Shown here: positions 34,906 through 44,565 of the stretch, piece by piece
Layout of the letters: each line of letters opens with the position of its first letter
How positions within the stretch are numbered: the first letter of the stretch is position 1
Assembly: GCA_965247385.1 (NCBI GenBank)
Contig: CBDFHG010000003.1
Coordinates: forward strand, 186,001-250,000
Source: Thermohalobaculum sp965247385
Lineage (GTDB): Bacteria > Pseudomonadota > Alphaproteobacteria > Rhodobacterales > Rhodobacteraceae
Length of the DNA stretch: 64,000 bases
Direction: 5' to 3'
Program-made: the position numbers and the translations under genes
The notes under the pieces: generated by a model
Seen by the model: the letters and a program-made list of their open reading frames with translations, nothing else
Database searches by the model: none
What the model was told of the DNA's origin: nothing

Positions 34906-35969
34906 GACAGCACATCCCTGAGCACCGATAGGGCGCGTGCCATTACCGGCGCGTTGCAAACAGTGGCGCGCAGGCAGTCGCCAAGGCCATATCCGCCCAT
35001 GCCCCGCACCAAAAGTTTGTTCGCCCTCAGCGCCCCGTCGGCGCGTTGCACTGTTTCAATGCTGTCAAAGCGCAGCAAAACAAAATTCGTGTTGCTTTGC
35101 GGCACCGAAAGGCCAAGGTCGCGCGCACCACTCGCGAACTCATCACGGATTTTTGCAGTTTTTGCGACGCAATCCGCCATATATGCTTGGTCGCGCATGG
35201 CGGCCGTCGCGGCGGCCTGGGATTGGATCGAGATATTGTTTGGGTTGAGCAGCTTGCGCAGCTCCCTCCCGATGTCCGGCGGGAAATACCCCCAGCCAGC
35301 CCGCGCACCAGCCAGACCGTAGGCCTTGGAGAATGTACGGATCACAGCCGTGTCCCCACGTTGCGCAAGAGCAAAGATTTCAGCAGGATCATTGCTGGCA
35401 TCGGTAAATTCTGCGTAAGCCTGATCAACCACCAAAAGAACGTTGCCCGCAAGGTTGTTGCGGAGCCTGAGGATTTCGGAATTGGGAATAAGCGTTCCCG
35501 TCGGATTACCCGGGTTGCAGACAAAAACAATCTTTGTATCCCGGGAAGTTGCGGCAAGGATATCATCCACTGATATGGTCAACTCGCGTTCACGCGCTTT
35601 GACAATATCTGCCTGACACTGTGCTGTGGCAGACGTGACATAGGCATAGCCATAATCAGTTCCCAGCACCTGATCGCCCGGACCGGCAAATGCGCGGATG
35701 AGACAACCAATCAACTCCATCGAACCCGCCCCACACAGGATTCTTTGAGGATCGAGGTTATGCACCTCAGCAATGGCGGCCCGCATCCCGGACCAATTGG
35801 GATCAGGATAGAGCGGCAACTGTTCCAGCGCGGTCTTGCCCGCGGCCACGGCAGCGGGGCTGGCCGGAAAAGTACTTTCGTTCTGGGCGAGCGAGATGAA
35901 GTCTTGTCCGCCAGGATCAGCCAGAGCGTAGGCCGCCATGGCACTGACGTGTGAAACAGGCTCAATCAT
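34902..35969 (-). CDS. HisC-like class I/II aminotransferase
   Basis: A 355-residue PLP enzyme resembling histidinol-phosphate aminotransferase: LAQNESTFPASP, CGAGSMELIGCLIRAF, VCNPGNPTGTLIPN, VVDQAYAEF, the PLP lysine in RTFSKAYGLAGARAGWGYFP, and SNTNFVLLRF. It sits third in a four-gene operon without other his genes, so a catabolic or amino acid salvage role is more likely than histidine synthesis. Starts and stops overlap by 4 bases on both sides. Confidence 0.82.
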   Translation of the reverse strand: MIEPVSHVSAMAAYALADPGGQDFISLAQNESTFPASPAAVAAGKTALEQLPLYPDPNWSGMRAAIAEVHNLDPQRILCGAGSMELIGCLIRAFAGPGDQVLGTDYGYAYVTSATAQCQADIVKARERELTISVDDILAATSRDTKIVFVCNPGNPTGTLIPNSEILRLRNNLAGNVLLVVDQAYAEFTDASNDPAEIFALAQRGDTAVIRTFSKAYGLAGARAGWGYFPPDIGRELRKLLNPNNISIQSQAAATAAMRDQAYMADCVAKTAKIRDEFASGARDLGLSVPQSNTNFVLLRFDSIETVQRADGALRANKLLVRGMGGYGLGDCLRATVCNAPVMARALSVLRDVLS

Positions 35970-37621
35970 GTCGAACTCCCATAGTCTGCCGCCGCACGGT
36001 CTTTGGTTACGAGACCGCGTTTGACATCCAGCGCCAGTGCCTTTGGATCGCGTTCGGACGGCGTACCAAATCCGCCGCCACCAGGCGTGTCGAATATCAG
36101 ATAGTCGCTGCCTTCGACACGCAGTTCGCCTTTGCCGGGAATGTCTTCGGGGCGCCCCTTAATGCGAATGCGCCCCGGCGCGCCGGGCTGGCCGCCTTTC
36201 CGTCCCAGTGCGGGGAATTTCAAACGCTCCACCGACAGGAAAACGATGAAAGGCGCATCATTGGCCGAGGACATTTCGATCCGTTGCCCCAGTCCGCCAC
36301 GATACTTGCCTGCACCACCTGAGTCTGGCAACAGTTCGCGCTTCCACATGATTACCGGTGCCACGGATTCAGTGATTTCAACCTGCGAGCCGAAGACACC
36401 AGACGGGTAGGCGGTGGCTGAAAGGCCGTCAGAATGTGGGCGTGCACCGGTGCCGCCGTTGTGAACCGGTTCGATGGCGAACTCATGGCCGCCATTGGCT
36501 GCCACCTCCGGGGCACTTCGCATGGGTAAGTCAAACATGCAGGACGCGCCCTCGGCAGGTATCCGGTCTGGCAGCGCCTGATGCAGGCAACCCAGAACCA
36601 GATCAGGCGTCATTTGCCCCAGCGTGTGGCGCATGGCCACCGGCACTGGTCGCTGCGCATTCAGGATACACCCCTTTGGACCGGTAACGGTGAAGGGCTC
36701 CAGTGACCCCGCGTTGTTCGGGATATCTGAACCGACAATGCAGCGTATCGCAAACACGGTATAGGCGGTGGCATAGTTCAAAGGTACGTTAATACCCTTT
36801 TTTGAACAGCCTGAAGTGCCGTCAAAATCGACATGCATTCCGGCGCTGGTCACCGTCAGGGTCGCGTGCAGCTCCAGTTCGTTTTCATACCCATCCATTT
36901 TCAGGGTGTTTTGATAAACACCCGCCGGGACTTCGGCGATGGCCTCTATGGTGCCACGCCGCGAGGTTTCAATGATGTATTCCCCAAGCGCATCAAGATC
37001 GTCGATCCGGAATTCCTCCATCATGTCGACCAAACGCGTCACCCCTGCTTCGCAACATGCGATAAGCGCGTAGATGTCACCTTCGTTGGCGATGGGTTCA
37101 CGGCTGTTGGCGCGAACAATATCCATCAACAGGGCATTCAGTTTGCCCTCTTCGACCAGTTTACAGGGCGGGATCAGCAAGCCTTCATCATAGATGTCCG
37201 AGCCTTCCGGCCCCATACCCAGGCCACCAAGATCAACCAAATGTGAGGTGCAGGATGTATACCCCACAACCCGCCCGTTTTTGAACGCGGGCATCATCAA
37301 AAGGAAGTCGTTCAGATGCCCCGAGGCCAGCCAGGGGTCGTTGGTCATATAGATGTCGCCGGGCTTCATGTTTTGCACCGGAAAGTGATCGTGCAGATAC
37401 AGGACTGCCTCGGCCATTGTATTGATATGCCCGGGGGTGCCGGTGACTGCCTGCGCAAGCATGCGTCCGTAAGCGTCAAAAATACCGGCGGAAATGTCTC
37501 CGCATTCGCGCACGATCGGGCTGAATGCAGCCCTGATCAGGGTCTGGCCCTGTTCTTCGACAACGGCAAGCAGCCGGTTCCACATCACTTGCAGACGGGC
37601 AGGGGTAAGAGTATCCATCAT
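35966..37621 (-). CDS. hyuB: Hydantoinase B / oxoprolinase family protein
   Basis: A 551-residue subunit with RLQVMWNRLLAVVEEQGQTL, SPIVRECGDISAGIFDAYGR, GDIYMTNDPWLASGHLNDFL, TSHLVDLGGLGMGPEG and the C-terminal TPGGGGFGTP. Partnered with HyuA it hydrolyses cyclic ureides or 5-oxoproline-like rings in an ATP-dependent way. The start overlaps the hyuA stop (ATGA). Confidence 0.9.
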   Translation of the reverse strand: MMDTLTPARLQVMWNRLLAVVEEQGQTLIRAAFSPIVRECGDISAGIFDAYGRMLAQAVTGTPGHINTMAEAVLYLHDHFPVQNMKPGDIYMTNDPWLASGHLNDFLLMMPAFKNGRVVGYTSCTSHLVDLGGLGMGPEGSDIYDEGLLIPPCKLVEEGKLNALLMDIVRANSREPIANEGDIYALIACCEAGVTRLVDMMEEFRIDDLDALGEYIIETSRRGTIEAIAEVPAGVYQNTLKMDGYENELELHATLTVTSAGMHVDFDGTSGCSKKGINVPLNYATAYTVFAIRCIVGSDIPNNAGSLEPFTVTGPKGCILNAQRPVPVAMRHTLGQMTPDLVLGCLHQALPDRIPAEGASCMFDLPMRSAPEVAANGGHEFAIEPVHNGGTGARPHSDGLSATAYPSGVFGSQVEITESVAPVIMWKRELLPDSGGAGKYRGGLGQRIEMSSANDAPFIVFLSVERLKFPALGRKGGQPGAPGRIRIKGRPEDIPGKGELRVEGSDYLIFDTPGGGGFGTPSERDPKALALDVKRGLVTKDRAAADYGSST

Positions 37622-39717
37622 GCTGTTTCCTTCTGGTCCTGAAGCAGGACAAGGTTATAGCTGGCATCGACGTATGCAGAGAAATCGGCCGAGACGAGCG
37701 TCGTTGTCTGTGGTTCGGTCACCAACGCAGGGCCCTGAACATGATCGCCCGGTTTCAGGTCGGCGCGGGCGACGAAAGCGGCGTCCTTGGCGGTGCCGTC
37801 CACGTCACAGATTATCGGTCTGGTGTCGCCGGTTTTGATCGTCGTCAGCGGCGGGGTGTCCGGCACATGCGGCACGGCTTCCTCAAGTGTCGCGACACGC
37901 ACGGCCCAGTTGAGAATCTCAATCGCCATTCCGGGAACCGGGCGTGAAAACTGTTTGCGATATTCTTCTTCAAACGCCAGAGTCAGCGGCGCGGCGTCTT
38001 CGGATGTCAAGGCTCTGTCCGGCAGAGTAATCTCGATTTCGTGGCCCTGACCGTTGTAACGCATGAAGGCGGTACGCAGTGTCTGTGTTGGCGCGTCGCC
38101 CGCACCCTGCGTTACAACCGACCTGGATTCCGAAATCATTTCTGCAAAGAGGCTGTTGATGCTGACAAAATCCATCGCGCTCAGCAGCGAATAACGACTG
38201 CGCACGATTTCAAAACTGACGGGTGCGAACAGGAACCCCACGGCCGATCCGACGCCGGGGTTTGGCGGTATCACAATCTTGGACACCCCGGCCGAACGCG
38301 CCACCCGGGTGGCGTGAAGCGGGCCGTTGCCACCAAAGGCAATCATCGTGCGTGAGCCCAGATCCTTACCGGATTCGACCGCGTGCATCCGCCCTGCCGA
38401 GGCCATGCTTTCGTCGACGATACGGCTGACGCCGTCGGCAGAACCGATTGCGTCCGTCTCCAGTTTCGCGCCAATCACGCGCGTCAAAGCCTCTTTCGAA
38501 GCTTCCGGATCGACCGCGATGAAACCTTCGGCAAAGGTGTCAGGAACGATATACCCAAGAGCAACATCGCTGTCGGTCACGGTCGGCTCGGTGCCGCCTC
38601 GTCCGAAGGCAGCCGGCCCAGGTTCAGACCCGGCACTTTTGGGCCCGACAGTCAGGCGCCCAAGGCGGTCTACGCCTGCAATTGATCCACCTCCTGCGCC
38701 GATCTCGATCATCTCGATTACCGGGATACGCACTGGCATTCCTGATCCCTTGATAAAGCGGGCTGCACGGGCGATTTCGAACTGACGCGAGGTTTGCGGA
38801 CGGGCATTGTCAATCAGGCAGAGTTTGGCTGTTGTACCGCCCACATCAAAAGACAGGACTTCCTCCAACCCTGAACGTGCGGCTATGCGTGCGGCAAGGA
38901 TCGCACCTCCGGCCGGGCCGGATTCGACCAGCCGGATCGGAAAACGTGCGGCCGTCCGGATCGTGCACATACCGCCACCTGCAGTCATCATCAGGATCGG
39001 GCAGGTGACACCTTCTGCGGTAAACCGTTCGGCAAAACGCTCCAGGTAAGTCCCCATCAGGGGTTGTATATAGGCGTTGGCCAGCGTTGTGCAGAGGCGG
39101 TCAAACTCTCTTGCCTCCGGACTGATCTCCGAAGAAATCGACACCGTCAGGTTCGGGCGCTTCCTGGTCAGGATGTCACGCAGACGACGTTCGTGCGCCG
39201 GGTTTGCGTAGGCATGCATAAGGCAAATTGCGATTGCCTCCGCTTCGCATGAATCGATCTCGCCGAGCAGCGTCCCGACAGACGCCTCGTCCAGTTCGAT
39301 CAGAACTTCCCCGCCGGCAGACATACGTTCACACACAGTCAGTGCGCGTTCGCGTGGCACCAGAAGGTCGGGCTTGACCAAGTCGATGTCATATTGTGAG
39401 TAACGCCGTTCATACGCGATTTCCAGGATATCGCGGAATCCTTCGGTTGTCACAGTCGCAACCGATGCTCCGCGCCGTTCGATCAATGCGTTGGTCGCCA
39501 GTGTGGTGCCGTGGATGAAACCTGTTACTTCACCCAGAGACCGGCCCGATTGCGACATCACCCGCGCGGCACCTTCCGTCGCGCCATCGGCAGGATTTTG
39601 GTGGGTTGTCAGTGTTTTAGTGGACGCAAGGATTGTGTCGTCGCCGAGCACCAGAACAGTGTCAGTAAAAGTGCCGCCTATATCGATGGCCAGCCGAAGT
39701 GCATGAGATGCAGTCAT
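37618..39717 (-). CDS. hyuA: Hydantoinase A / oxoprolinase family protein
   Basis: A 699-residue ATP-binding subunit: RLAIDIGGTFTDTVLVLGDD, GFIHGTTLATNALIERRGAS, MMTAGGGMCTIRTAARFPIR, LVESGPAGGAILAARIA, SFDVGGTTAKLCLIDN and IAFGGNGPLHATRVARSAGV, the actin-like fold motifs of this family. It is first of a four-gene operon (hyuA-hyuB-aminotransferase-racemase). GC content is visibly lower than in the 1-24 kb backbone, which suggests acquisition from another lineage. Confidence 0.92.
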   Translation of the reverse strand: MTASHALRLAIDIGGTFTDTVLVLGDDTILASTKTLTTHQNPADGATEGAARVMSQSGRSLGEVTGFIHGTTLATNALIERRGASVATVTTEGFRDILEIAYERRYSQYDIDLVKPDLLVPRERALTVCERMSAGGEVLIELDEASVGTLLGEIDSCEAEAIAICLMHAYANPAHERRLRDILTRKRPNLTVSISSEISPEAREFDRLCTTLANAYIQPLMGTYLERFAERFTAEGVTCPILMMTAGGGMCTIRTAARFPIRLVESGPAGGAILAARIAARSGLEEVLSFDVGGTTAKLCLIDNARPQTSRQFEIARAARFIKGSGMPVRIPVIEMIEIGAGGGSIAGVDRLGRLTVGPKSAGSEPGPAAFGRGGTEPTVTDSDVALGYIVPDTFAEGFIAVDPEASKEALTRVIGAKLETDAIGSADGVSRIVDESMASAGRMHAVESGKDLGSRTMIAFGGNGPLHATRVARSAGVSKIVIPPNPGVGSAVGFLFAPVSFEIVRSRYSLLSAMDFVSINSLFAEMISESRSVVTQGAGDAPTQTLRTAFMRYNGQGHEIEITLPDRALTSEDAAPLTLAFEEEYRKQFSRPVPGMAIEILNWAVRVATLEEAVPHVPDTPPLTTIKTGDTRPIICDVDGTAKDAAFVARADLKPGDHVQGPALVTEPQTTTLVSADFSAYVDASYNLVLLQDQKETA

Positions 39718-39970
39718 TTATCATTCCCAAAAATCGAAATCCGAATGTTGCAAAGCTCCGTACAGGAGCTCTGTCAGTATCGGGTGACCAGATCGCAGCG
39801 CGTAGCACGACGATCCAAACGTTTTGGAATGCAAATCTGTTTCATGCGTTATTCCTGCTCCCCGTATAGCCCGGCTTCTATCGAAAAAGCGACGCAGCGG
39901 CCTGCAAACGACATCGAAATGCGCTTGCAGGCAATAGCTCCGGGGAAATCTCCCCAAGAGCGAACCAACT

Positions 39971-40134
39971 CAGGAGAACCACCAGCGTTCAGCTGCCTTG
40001 GCTCCGTCCATTTCCCAGTTAGCGGCGACTTCGCCATGAGCGACAGACTTGGACACACCCATGATGTGATTGGCAAACATGGGGACAAGTGCGCCGCCGT
40101 CATTGTGGATGAGCGTTTGCGCCTCTGCATAGAG
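39971..40134 (-). pseudogene. Family 5 peptide-binding protein, C-terminal fragment
   Basis: The minus strand reads YAEAQTLIHNDGGALVPMFA, a serine/valine loop, then HGEVAANWEMDGAKAAERWW before a stop. This is the usual C-terminus of DppA/OppA-type solute-binding proteins. The rest was removed at the IS256 end. It probably belonged to a peptide or opine transporter upstream of the hyu operon. Confidence 0.6.
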
Positions 40135-40720
40135 CTATGCCTGATTTTGGGTGACGCGGCCTGATCAGGCGGCGCTGGTTTCGATGGTGTCAATGACGGC
40201 GACACCATCAGTGAACTTGATGCCTTCGATGACCTTCGGCAACTGATTTCTCCCGTTCAACCTGCGCCAGGTCTTTGAAGCCGCCTGGACGAGATTGAAC
40301 ACCATCAGCTTCACCGTCTTCTGCGACAGCGCGCCCTTGGTGCGTACGGTCCGGTGCCTGACGGTGGCGAAGACGCTCTCGACCGGGTTGGAGGTGCGCA
40401 GATGGTCCCAGTGTTCGGCCGGGAAATCGTAGAAGGCCAACAGCGCATCGACATCCTTCGTCAGGCATGTCGCCGCCGGGGCGTACTTGACCCGGTACTT
40501 TTCCCTGAACGTCTCGAGCGCGGCCACGGCGTCGGCCCGGGTCTCGGCGTGGTGGATGTTCTGGAGATCCACCTTCACCGCCGGCGCCATCGAGTTGGGG
40601 AACTTGTTGAGCACGTTGGAGATCTTGTGGACCCAGCAACGCTGATGGCGGGTGCCGGGGAAGGCCTCGTCGAGAGCCTTCCAGAACCCCATGGCGCCGT
40701 CACCGACCGCCGCCGTTCCC
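40132..40720 (-). mobile_element. IS256-family element, right half
   Basis: The terminal sequence at 40132-40157 (GAGCTATGCCTGATTTTGGG) matches the orphan end at 649-674. The transposase C-terminal half (40165-40720) is next to it. The other half is replaced by the Tn3 tnpA stub. Confidence 0.75.
40165..40720 (-). pseudogene. IS256-family transposase, C-terminal half
   Basis: The frame reads AVVGDGAMGFWKALDEAFPG, RHQRCWVHKISNVLNKFPNS, LRTSNPVESVFATVRHRTVR and TKGALSQKTVKLMVFNLVQA, the second half of mutator-type IS256 transposases including the catalytic Glu region. The N-terminal half with the first Asp is gone. It joins the tnpA stub within a GGCGGCGGTCGG stretch, possibly by microhomology. 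Confidence 0.85.
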
Positions 40721-40840
40721 GGATGTGTTCGGGGTCATCATCGGCCAGGGTGTAGTGCCGGAGCAACTCCGCAACTTCATCGTAGGCAGATCAAAAAGGG
40801 CGGCGCGTTGGCGCTCGGTGAGAATGGTGCGGTGCGCCAT
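40720..40840 (-). pseudogene. tnpA: Tn3-family transposase tnpA, N-terminal stub
   Basis: The ATG at 40840 starts MAHRTILTERQRAALFDLPT, the classic Tn3 TnpA beginning. After a one-base deletion it continues ELLRHYTLADDDPEHIRERR, then switches to IS256 sequence. About 44 of roughly 1000 codons remain. Confidence 0.85.
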
Positions 40841-40960
40841 GTTTCTTTTGCTTTCTACTGGGGGATTGTCTATTTTTGTTTGAAATATGGGATAAGGAAT
40901 AATTTCTATGGTCGAAAGCACCGATCCGCACCGAGCATCTCGAACGTTCGTTTGTGAAAC
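40841..40960. promoter_or_regulatory. Presumed Tn3 res / divergent promoter region
   Basis: A 120-base AT-rich spacer between divergent tnpA and tnpR starts, the place where Tn3 elements carry the resolution site. It contains the palindrome CGAACGTTCG (40942-40951). Resolvase subsites were not assigned. Confidence 0.5.
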
Positions 40961-41119
40961 GTGCTGATCGGTTACGCCCGCGTCTCCAAATCGGACGGAA
41001 GCCAGTCCCTCGACCTTCAGAAGGATGCCTTGCTTGCGGCGGACGTGCCTGACGACCAAATCTATTCGGATCAGGCTTCGGGAAAGAAAGATGATCGCCC
41101 GGCCTCGAGGCTTGCCTCC
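40961..41119 (+). pseudogene. tnpR: Tn3 resolvase tnpR, 5' part
   Basis: A GTG start gives MLIGYARVSKSDGSQSLDLQ with the catalytic serine in ARVSKSD, then IYSDQASGKKDDRP. A one-base deletion is needed to read on into GLEACL. The gene is then interrupted by 5.35 kb of foreign DNA and resumes at 46472. Confidence 0.85.
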
Positions 41120-41168
41120 TCGACGATCTGCGCGATGACTACCCCCGCGCGACGTGGAAGGGCTTCCA

Positions 41169-42471
41169 ATGCTAAGCCCGAGGCAGCGCCCCTCGCCGGT
41201 CCCGCCGGGGCCTGACGCAGATCGGGATCATCCTGTCGCTGTCCATCGCCGCGCTGGTGCTGGGAAGCGCCGCGGGGGTATACAACGGGGCCATGGCCGA
41301 GATCGAGGCCGACCGCCAGTCCCGGCGCTCGGCCACCGCGGTCCGGGTGGTGCTGGACCTGGCCGAAATGCGGAACAATACGGCCAATTTTTCTTACGAG
41401 GGCGACCTTGACGAGATGCGGCCCGGTCAGCGGCAGATGGTCTGCCCCACGCCGCGCCAGGCGGCGTTCCGGATCATGGAGCATGCGCCGGATGATGACG
41501 GCCCCGGCGGCGTGCCCGACGGCCTTCCCGATGACATTTTCGGCAATCCGATGCGCACCTTTATTCACTGCGAGGATGGACCGATCTATGCCGGCGACGT
41601 GCCGAGCCTGCGGGTGGCGGTGCTGGTGGTGACCGAGCGCCCGGCGGGCGACGAGCCCCATTACACGGCCCCGCCCGGCGGATGGCTGGCGAGCCGCACC
41701 GAGAAGATCGGCGTCGGTCTCCTGATGCCTGATGCCGGGGATGTTATCCGCCCGGTCAGCCGGGCGGGCTCCCAGACAATCGTCGACTTCATTGACGGCC
41801 TCCCCGGTTCTGCGTTCGTCGCCGCCGAACATCAAGGCGAGATCGTGGCGGCGAGCGCGCGGCTCATCGAGGGCACCGCTCCGCCGCGGCGCATGGTCCC
41901 GCCGCCGGGTTATGGCATCGCGCGCTATCCGAAAGATTTCACAGAAGGCCTGCCGACCGCCTGCGGGACGGAATGGCCCTACGGGCTGAAGCCCGGCTGC
42001 TATAATGTCCGCCACGACGACGAGGCGGAGATTGTTGCGCGGGCCTGTCCGGCGGGCCAGACCGGCAGGGTGGAGGTCCTGCGGGACCGGTCGCGCCGGA
42101 TTCGGGTCTACGAGGACGAGCGCCCCGATTTCCCGCACGAGGAGTGGGCGGCCTGGGTGGACGGCGAGGAGGTCTCGCGGTCCTGCCGGGCGCCGCCCCC
42201 ACCGCCACCATCCGGCGGCAACGGAGGCTCGTGCAGGGGTGGCAACGACGATAATGGATACTTCACCGGCGTCTGGTACACCCAGCAATCCGGCGAGGGC
42301 CGGGGCAACCGCTCCTGCCAGCGCCCCCGTCGCGAGCAGGGGGGCATTAACACCTCGGGGCCGGGCGCGGACGTTGGACCCGATGGCATGGACAACGGCC
42401 GGGGCGGCGAAGGCGCCGGCGGCGGCGGGAGCGGCGGGAGCAGCGACGGCCCCAGCGGCGGACCTTTCTGA
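41169..42471 (+). CDS. Type IV prepilin-like protein with Gly-rich tail
   Basis: The likely ATG at 41169 overlaps the preceding stop but is one base out of frame with the main body. Allowing a shift near 41210, the leader MLSPRQRPSPVPPG would be followed by LTQIGIILSLSIAALVLGSA, a prepilin-like hydrophobic stretch after a glycine. A body of about 300 residues with paired cysteines follows (CGTEWPYGLKPGC) and then a glycine-rich C-terminus. Without the shift, the first in-frame start is a GTG at 41257 inside the helix. It could be a minor pilin of a conjugative or shufflon-type pilus; no close family was recognised. Confidence 0.5.
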
Positions 42472-42488
42472 CAACGGAGAGGAGGAAT

Positions 42489-43541
42489 ATGATGATGATC
42501 AACAGAGTACGAGAGACGATGCTGGGCGCGGCCCTGGCGGTAGGGCTGACGGGTTGCGCGTCGGCCGAGCCCTTTGTCGGCCCGTCGAGCCATGACGCTG
42601 CCGGTCTCCGGGCGCTGCTCGCGGACCGGGTCGAGGTCGCGTATGACGTGGCCGGGCGTGGCTGGGGCCTGCGGATTAAAGTCAATGTGCGCACGATGTC
42701 GCATTACTGCGTCCAGGACCGGCTTACAGGGTTCGGGCGCTACTTCACCGAGGCCTGGACGACGCGGCCGGCGCGCGCGGAGTTTCGCGCCGTCGTCACG
42801 CCAGCCGACCAGTTGTCGGGTTCGCTCGTCCAATACAATCCGGAGACCGGCAGGCTGGTCAAGGGCGGACCGACTTATGGCGTGGGCTGGATCGGCCACC
42901 TGCAGGACACGATCCCACAGGCAATCTACTCGCTCTGCCCGAGCTTTCCGAAACCCCGCGCTCTCGGCTTCGAGGTCAACCCGAAGCAGACATCGACGGA
43001 TTATCAGGAGTTGGTAGCCCAGGACCCCGAGGCGGTGCTGAAAGGCCTCCTGCACGAGCCCTTTGTCGGCCCGTCGAGCCATAACGCGGCCGGTCTCCGG
43101 GTGCTGCTCACGGACCGGGTCGAGGTTACCTACGACGTGGCCGGGCGCGACTGGGGCCTGCGCATCAAGGTCAATGTGGGCACGATGGGGCATTTCTGCT
43201 TTCAGGACGAGCTCACAGGGTCCGGGCACTACTTCACCCGGGCATGGACGACGCGGCCGCGGGGCGCGGAGTTTCGCGCCGTCGTCACGCCGGCCGACGA
43301 ACCGACCGGATGGCTCATGCAGTACACCGCCGTGACCGGCAGGCTGGTCAAGGGCGGCGGGACTTATGGCGTGCTCTGGGCCGGCCACCTGCAGGAGACG
43401 ATCCCGCAAGCGGTCTACTCGCTCTGCCCGAGCTTTCCGAAACCCCGCGCTCTCGGCTTCGAGGTCAACCTGAAGCAGGCGGCGACGGATTACCGGGAGC
43501 TGGTCGCCCAGGACCCCGGGGCGGTGCTGAAAGGCTTGTAA
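42489..43541 (+). CDS. Lipoprotein with two tandem ~160-residue domains
   Basis: A 350-residue protein with a lipoprotein signal (LGAALAVGLTGCASAEPFVG). Domain 1 (about 25-184) and domain 2 (about 188-350) are near-identical, each starting EPFVGPSSH and ending QDPxAVLKGL, with conserved AYDVAG, KVNVxTM, FRAVVTPAD and IYSLCPSFPKPRALGFEVN. The high DNA similarity means a recent in-frame duplication. The domain is not recognised. RBS GGAGAGGAGG lies just upstream. It is likely an envelope component co-transcribed with the prepilin-like gene. Confidence 0.65.
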   Translation: MMMINRVRETMLGAALAVGLTGCASAEPFVGPSSHDAAGLRALLADRVEVAYDVAGRGWGLRIKVNVRTMSHYCVQDRLTGFGRYFTEAWTTRPARAEFRAVVTPADQLSGSLVQYNPETGRLVKGGPTYGVGWIGHLQDTIPQAIYSLCPSFPKPRALGFEVNPKQTSTDYQELVAQDPEAVLKGLLHEPFVGPSSHNAAGLRVLLTDRVEVTYDVAGRDWGLRIKVNVGTMGHFCFQDELTGSGHYFTRAWTTRPRGAEFRAVVTPADEPTGWLMQYTAVTGRLVKGGGTYGVLWAGHLQETIPQAVYSLCPSFPKPRALGFEVNLKQAATDYRELVAQDPGAVLKGL

Positions 43542-43551
43542 CTGGCGGGGA

Positions 43552-43593
43552 GGCGCCGGGGGCGGCTGTTTTGGCGAACATGCCCCCGGCGCC
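43552..43593 (+). terminator. Hairpin after the two-domain lipoprotein gene
   Basis: A perfect 12-bp GC stem (GGCGCCGGGGGC and its complement) around an 18-base loop, 11 bases past the stop. There is no T-tract. An imperfect second copy follows the duplicated gene end at about 44822-44863. Confidence 0.5.
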
Positions 43594-43688
43594 TCTTCCC
43601 GAAGAGGAAGGTGTTCTTCATGATGTGTATAAAGCGGCGCCTCGAAGCGCCGGCGGACATCCGGGGCGGCGGCGCGCCCCCCGCCGGC

Positions 43689-44330
43689 TCAAGTGCCGAG
43701 CAGGAGCGCCGAGACGAACACGCCCGCGATCGCGACCATGCAGCCGATCATCCAGCGCAACTGCGTGGTCTGGCCCTCGGCGATCTTCACATGCCGCTCG
43801 GCATTCCTGGTATCACTCTCGGCGATCCCTGCGGCGATCTTCGCATGCCGCTCGGCATTCCTGGCATCACTCTCGGCGATCTTCGTCTCAAGCCGGGACT
43901 CGACGCCGGCGGTCTCCCCTCGCACCTCGGCCATCCCCTCGGCGATCTTCGCATACCGCTCGGCATTCCTGGTATCACTCTCGGCGATCTTCGTCTCAAG
44001 CCGGGACTCGGTGCCGGCGATCTCCCCGCGCACCTCGGCGATCCCCTCGGCGATCTTCGCATGCCGCTCGGCATTCCTGGTATCACTCTCGGCAATCTTC
44101 GTCTCAAGCCGGGACTCGGCACCGGCGATCCCTGCGTCGAGTTCGGCGGTCCCCTCGGCGCTCTCCGCGGTGAGGTCGGCCTTGAGGAGCGCGAGATCGT
44201 CCTTCGTGGCGAGGGATTCGGTCATGGCGCCGCCAACGGTTTCGATAATGGCCTCGGCCTGCGCCTCTTCGACGCCAGTGGCGGTGAGCCGCTTCATCGC
44301 CTTGAGAGTATCGAACGCCATGGTCATCAT
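43689..44330 (-). CDS. DUF1640-like coiled-coil protein, repeat-expanded
   Basis: A 213-residue protein: MTMAFDTLKAMKRLTATGVE, EAQAEAIIETVGGAM, ESLATKDDLALLKADLTAE, then repeats of about 36 residues built on RLETKIAESDTRNAERHAKI, and a C-terminal membrane helix (MIGCMVAIAGVFVSALLLGT). It is a longer paralogue of the 100-residue protein at 44958-45260, the extra length being coiled-coil repeats. It is transcribed opposite to the lipoprotein genes. The role is unknown. Confidence 0.65.
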   Translation of the reverse strand: MMTMAFDTLKAMKRLTATGVEEAQAEAIIETVGGAMTESLATKDDLALLKADLTAESAEGTAELDAGIAGAESRLETKIAESDTRNAERHAKIAEGIAEVRGEIAGTESRLETKIAESDTRNAERYAKIAEGMAEVRGETAGVESRLETKIAESDARNAERHAKIAAGIAESDTRNAERHVKIAEGQTTQLRWMIGCMVAIAGVFVSALLLGT

Positions 44331-44565
44331 TGCCGTCTCCTGCCAACCGCGTCCGCCGCGCGCCAAAAGGATAGACGTTCCGCGCGCCCGCGTCAAAGCC
44401 TGCCCGGCCACCCTCCGCGCCCTGCCCTGGCCGCGGCGTCTCTCTCGCCGATCTCCCATCCAGTGGGACCGGCGCGCGGGCACAGGCGGCCCGACAAAGC
44501 ACGAACATTCGGGAACACATGGCGATCCCGCGCTCTCGCCGTCCTCTCCGCCTTCACCGCGGCCG

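Noticed and set aside
42108..43409. Long minus-strand open frame opposite the lipoprotein gene
   Set aside because: Product is low-complexity and proline/arginine-rich; the plus strand has the signal peptide, ribosome-binding site and duplicated domain.
43790..44130. Repeats resembling a CRISPR or variable array
   Set aside because: Repeats are coding, with uneven spacing, inside a coiled-coil gene.
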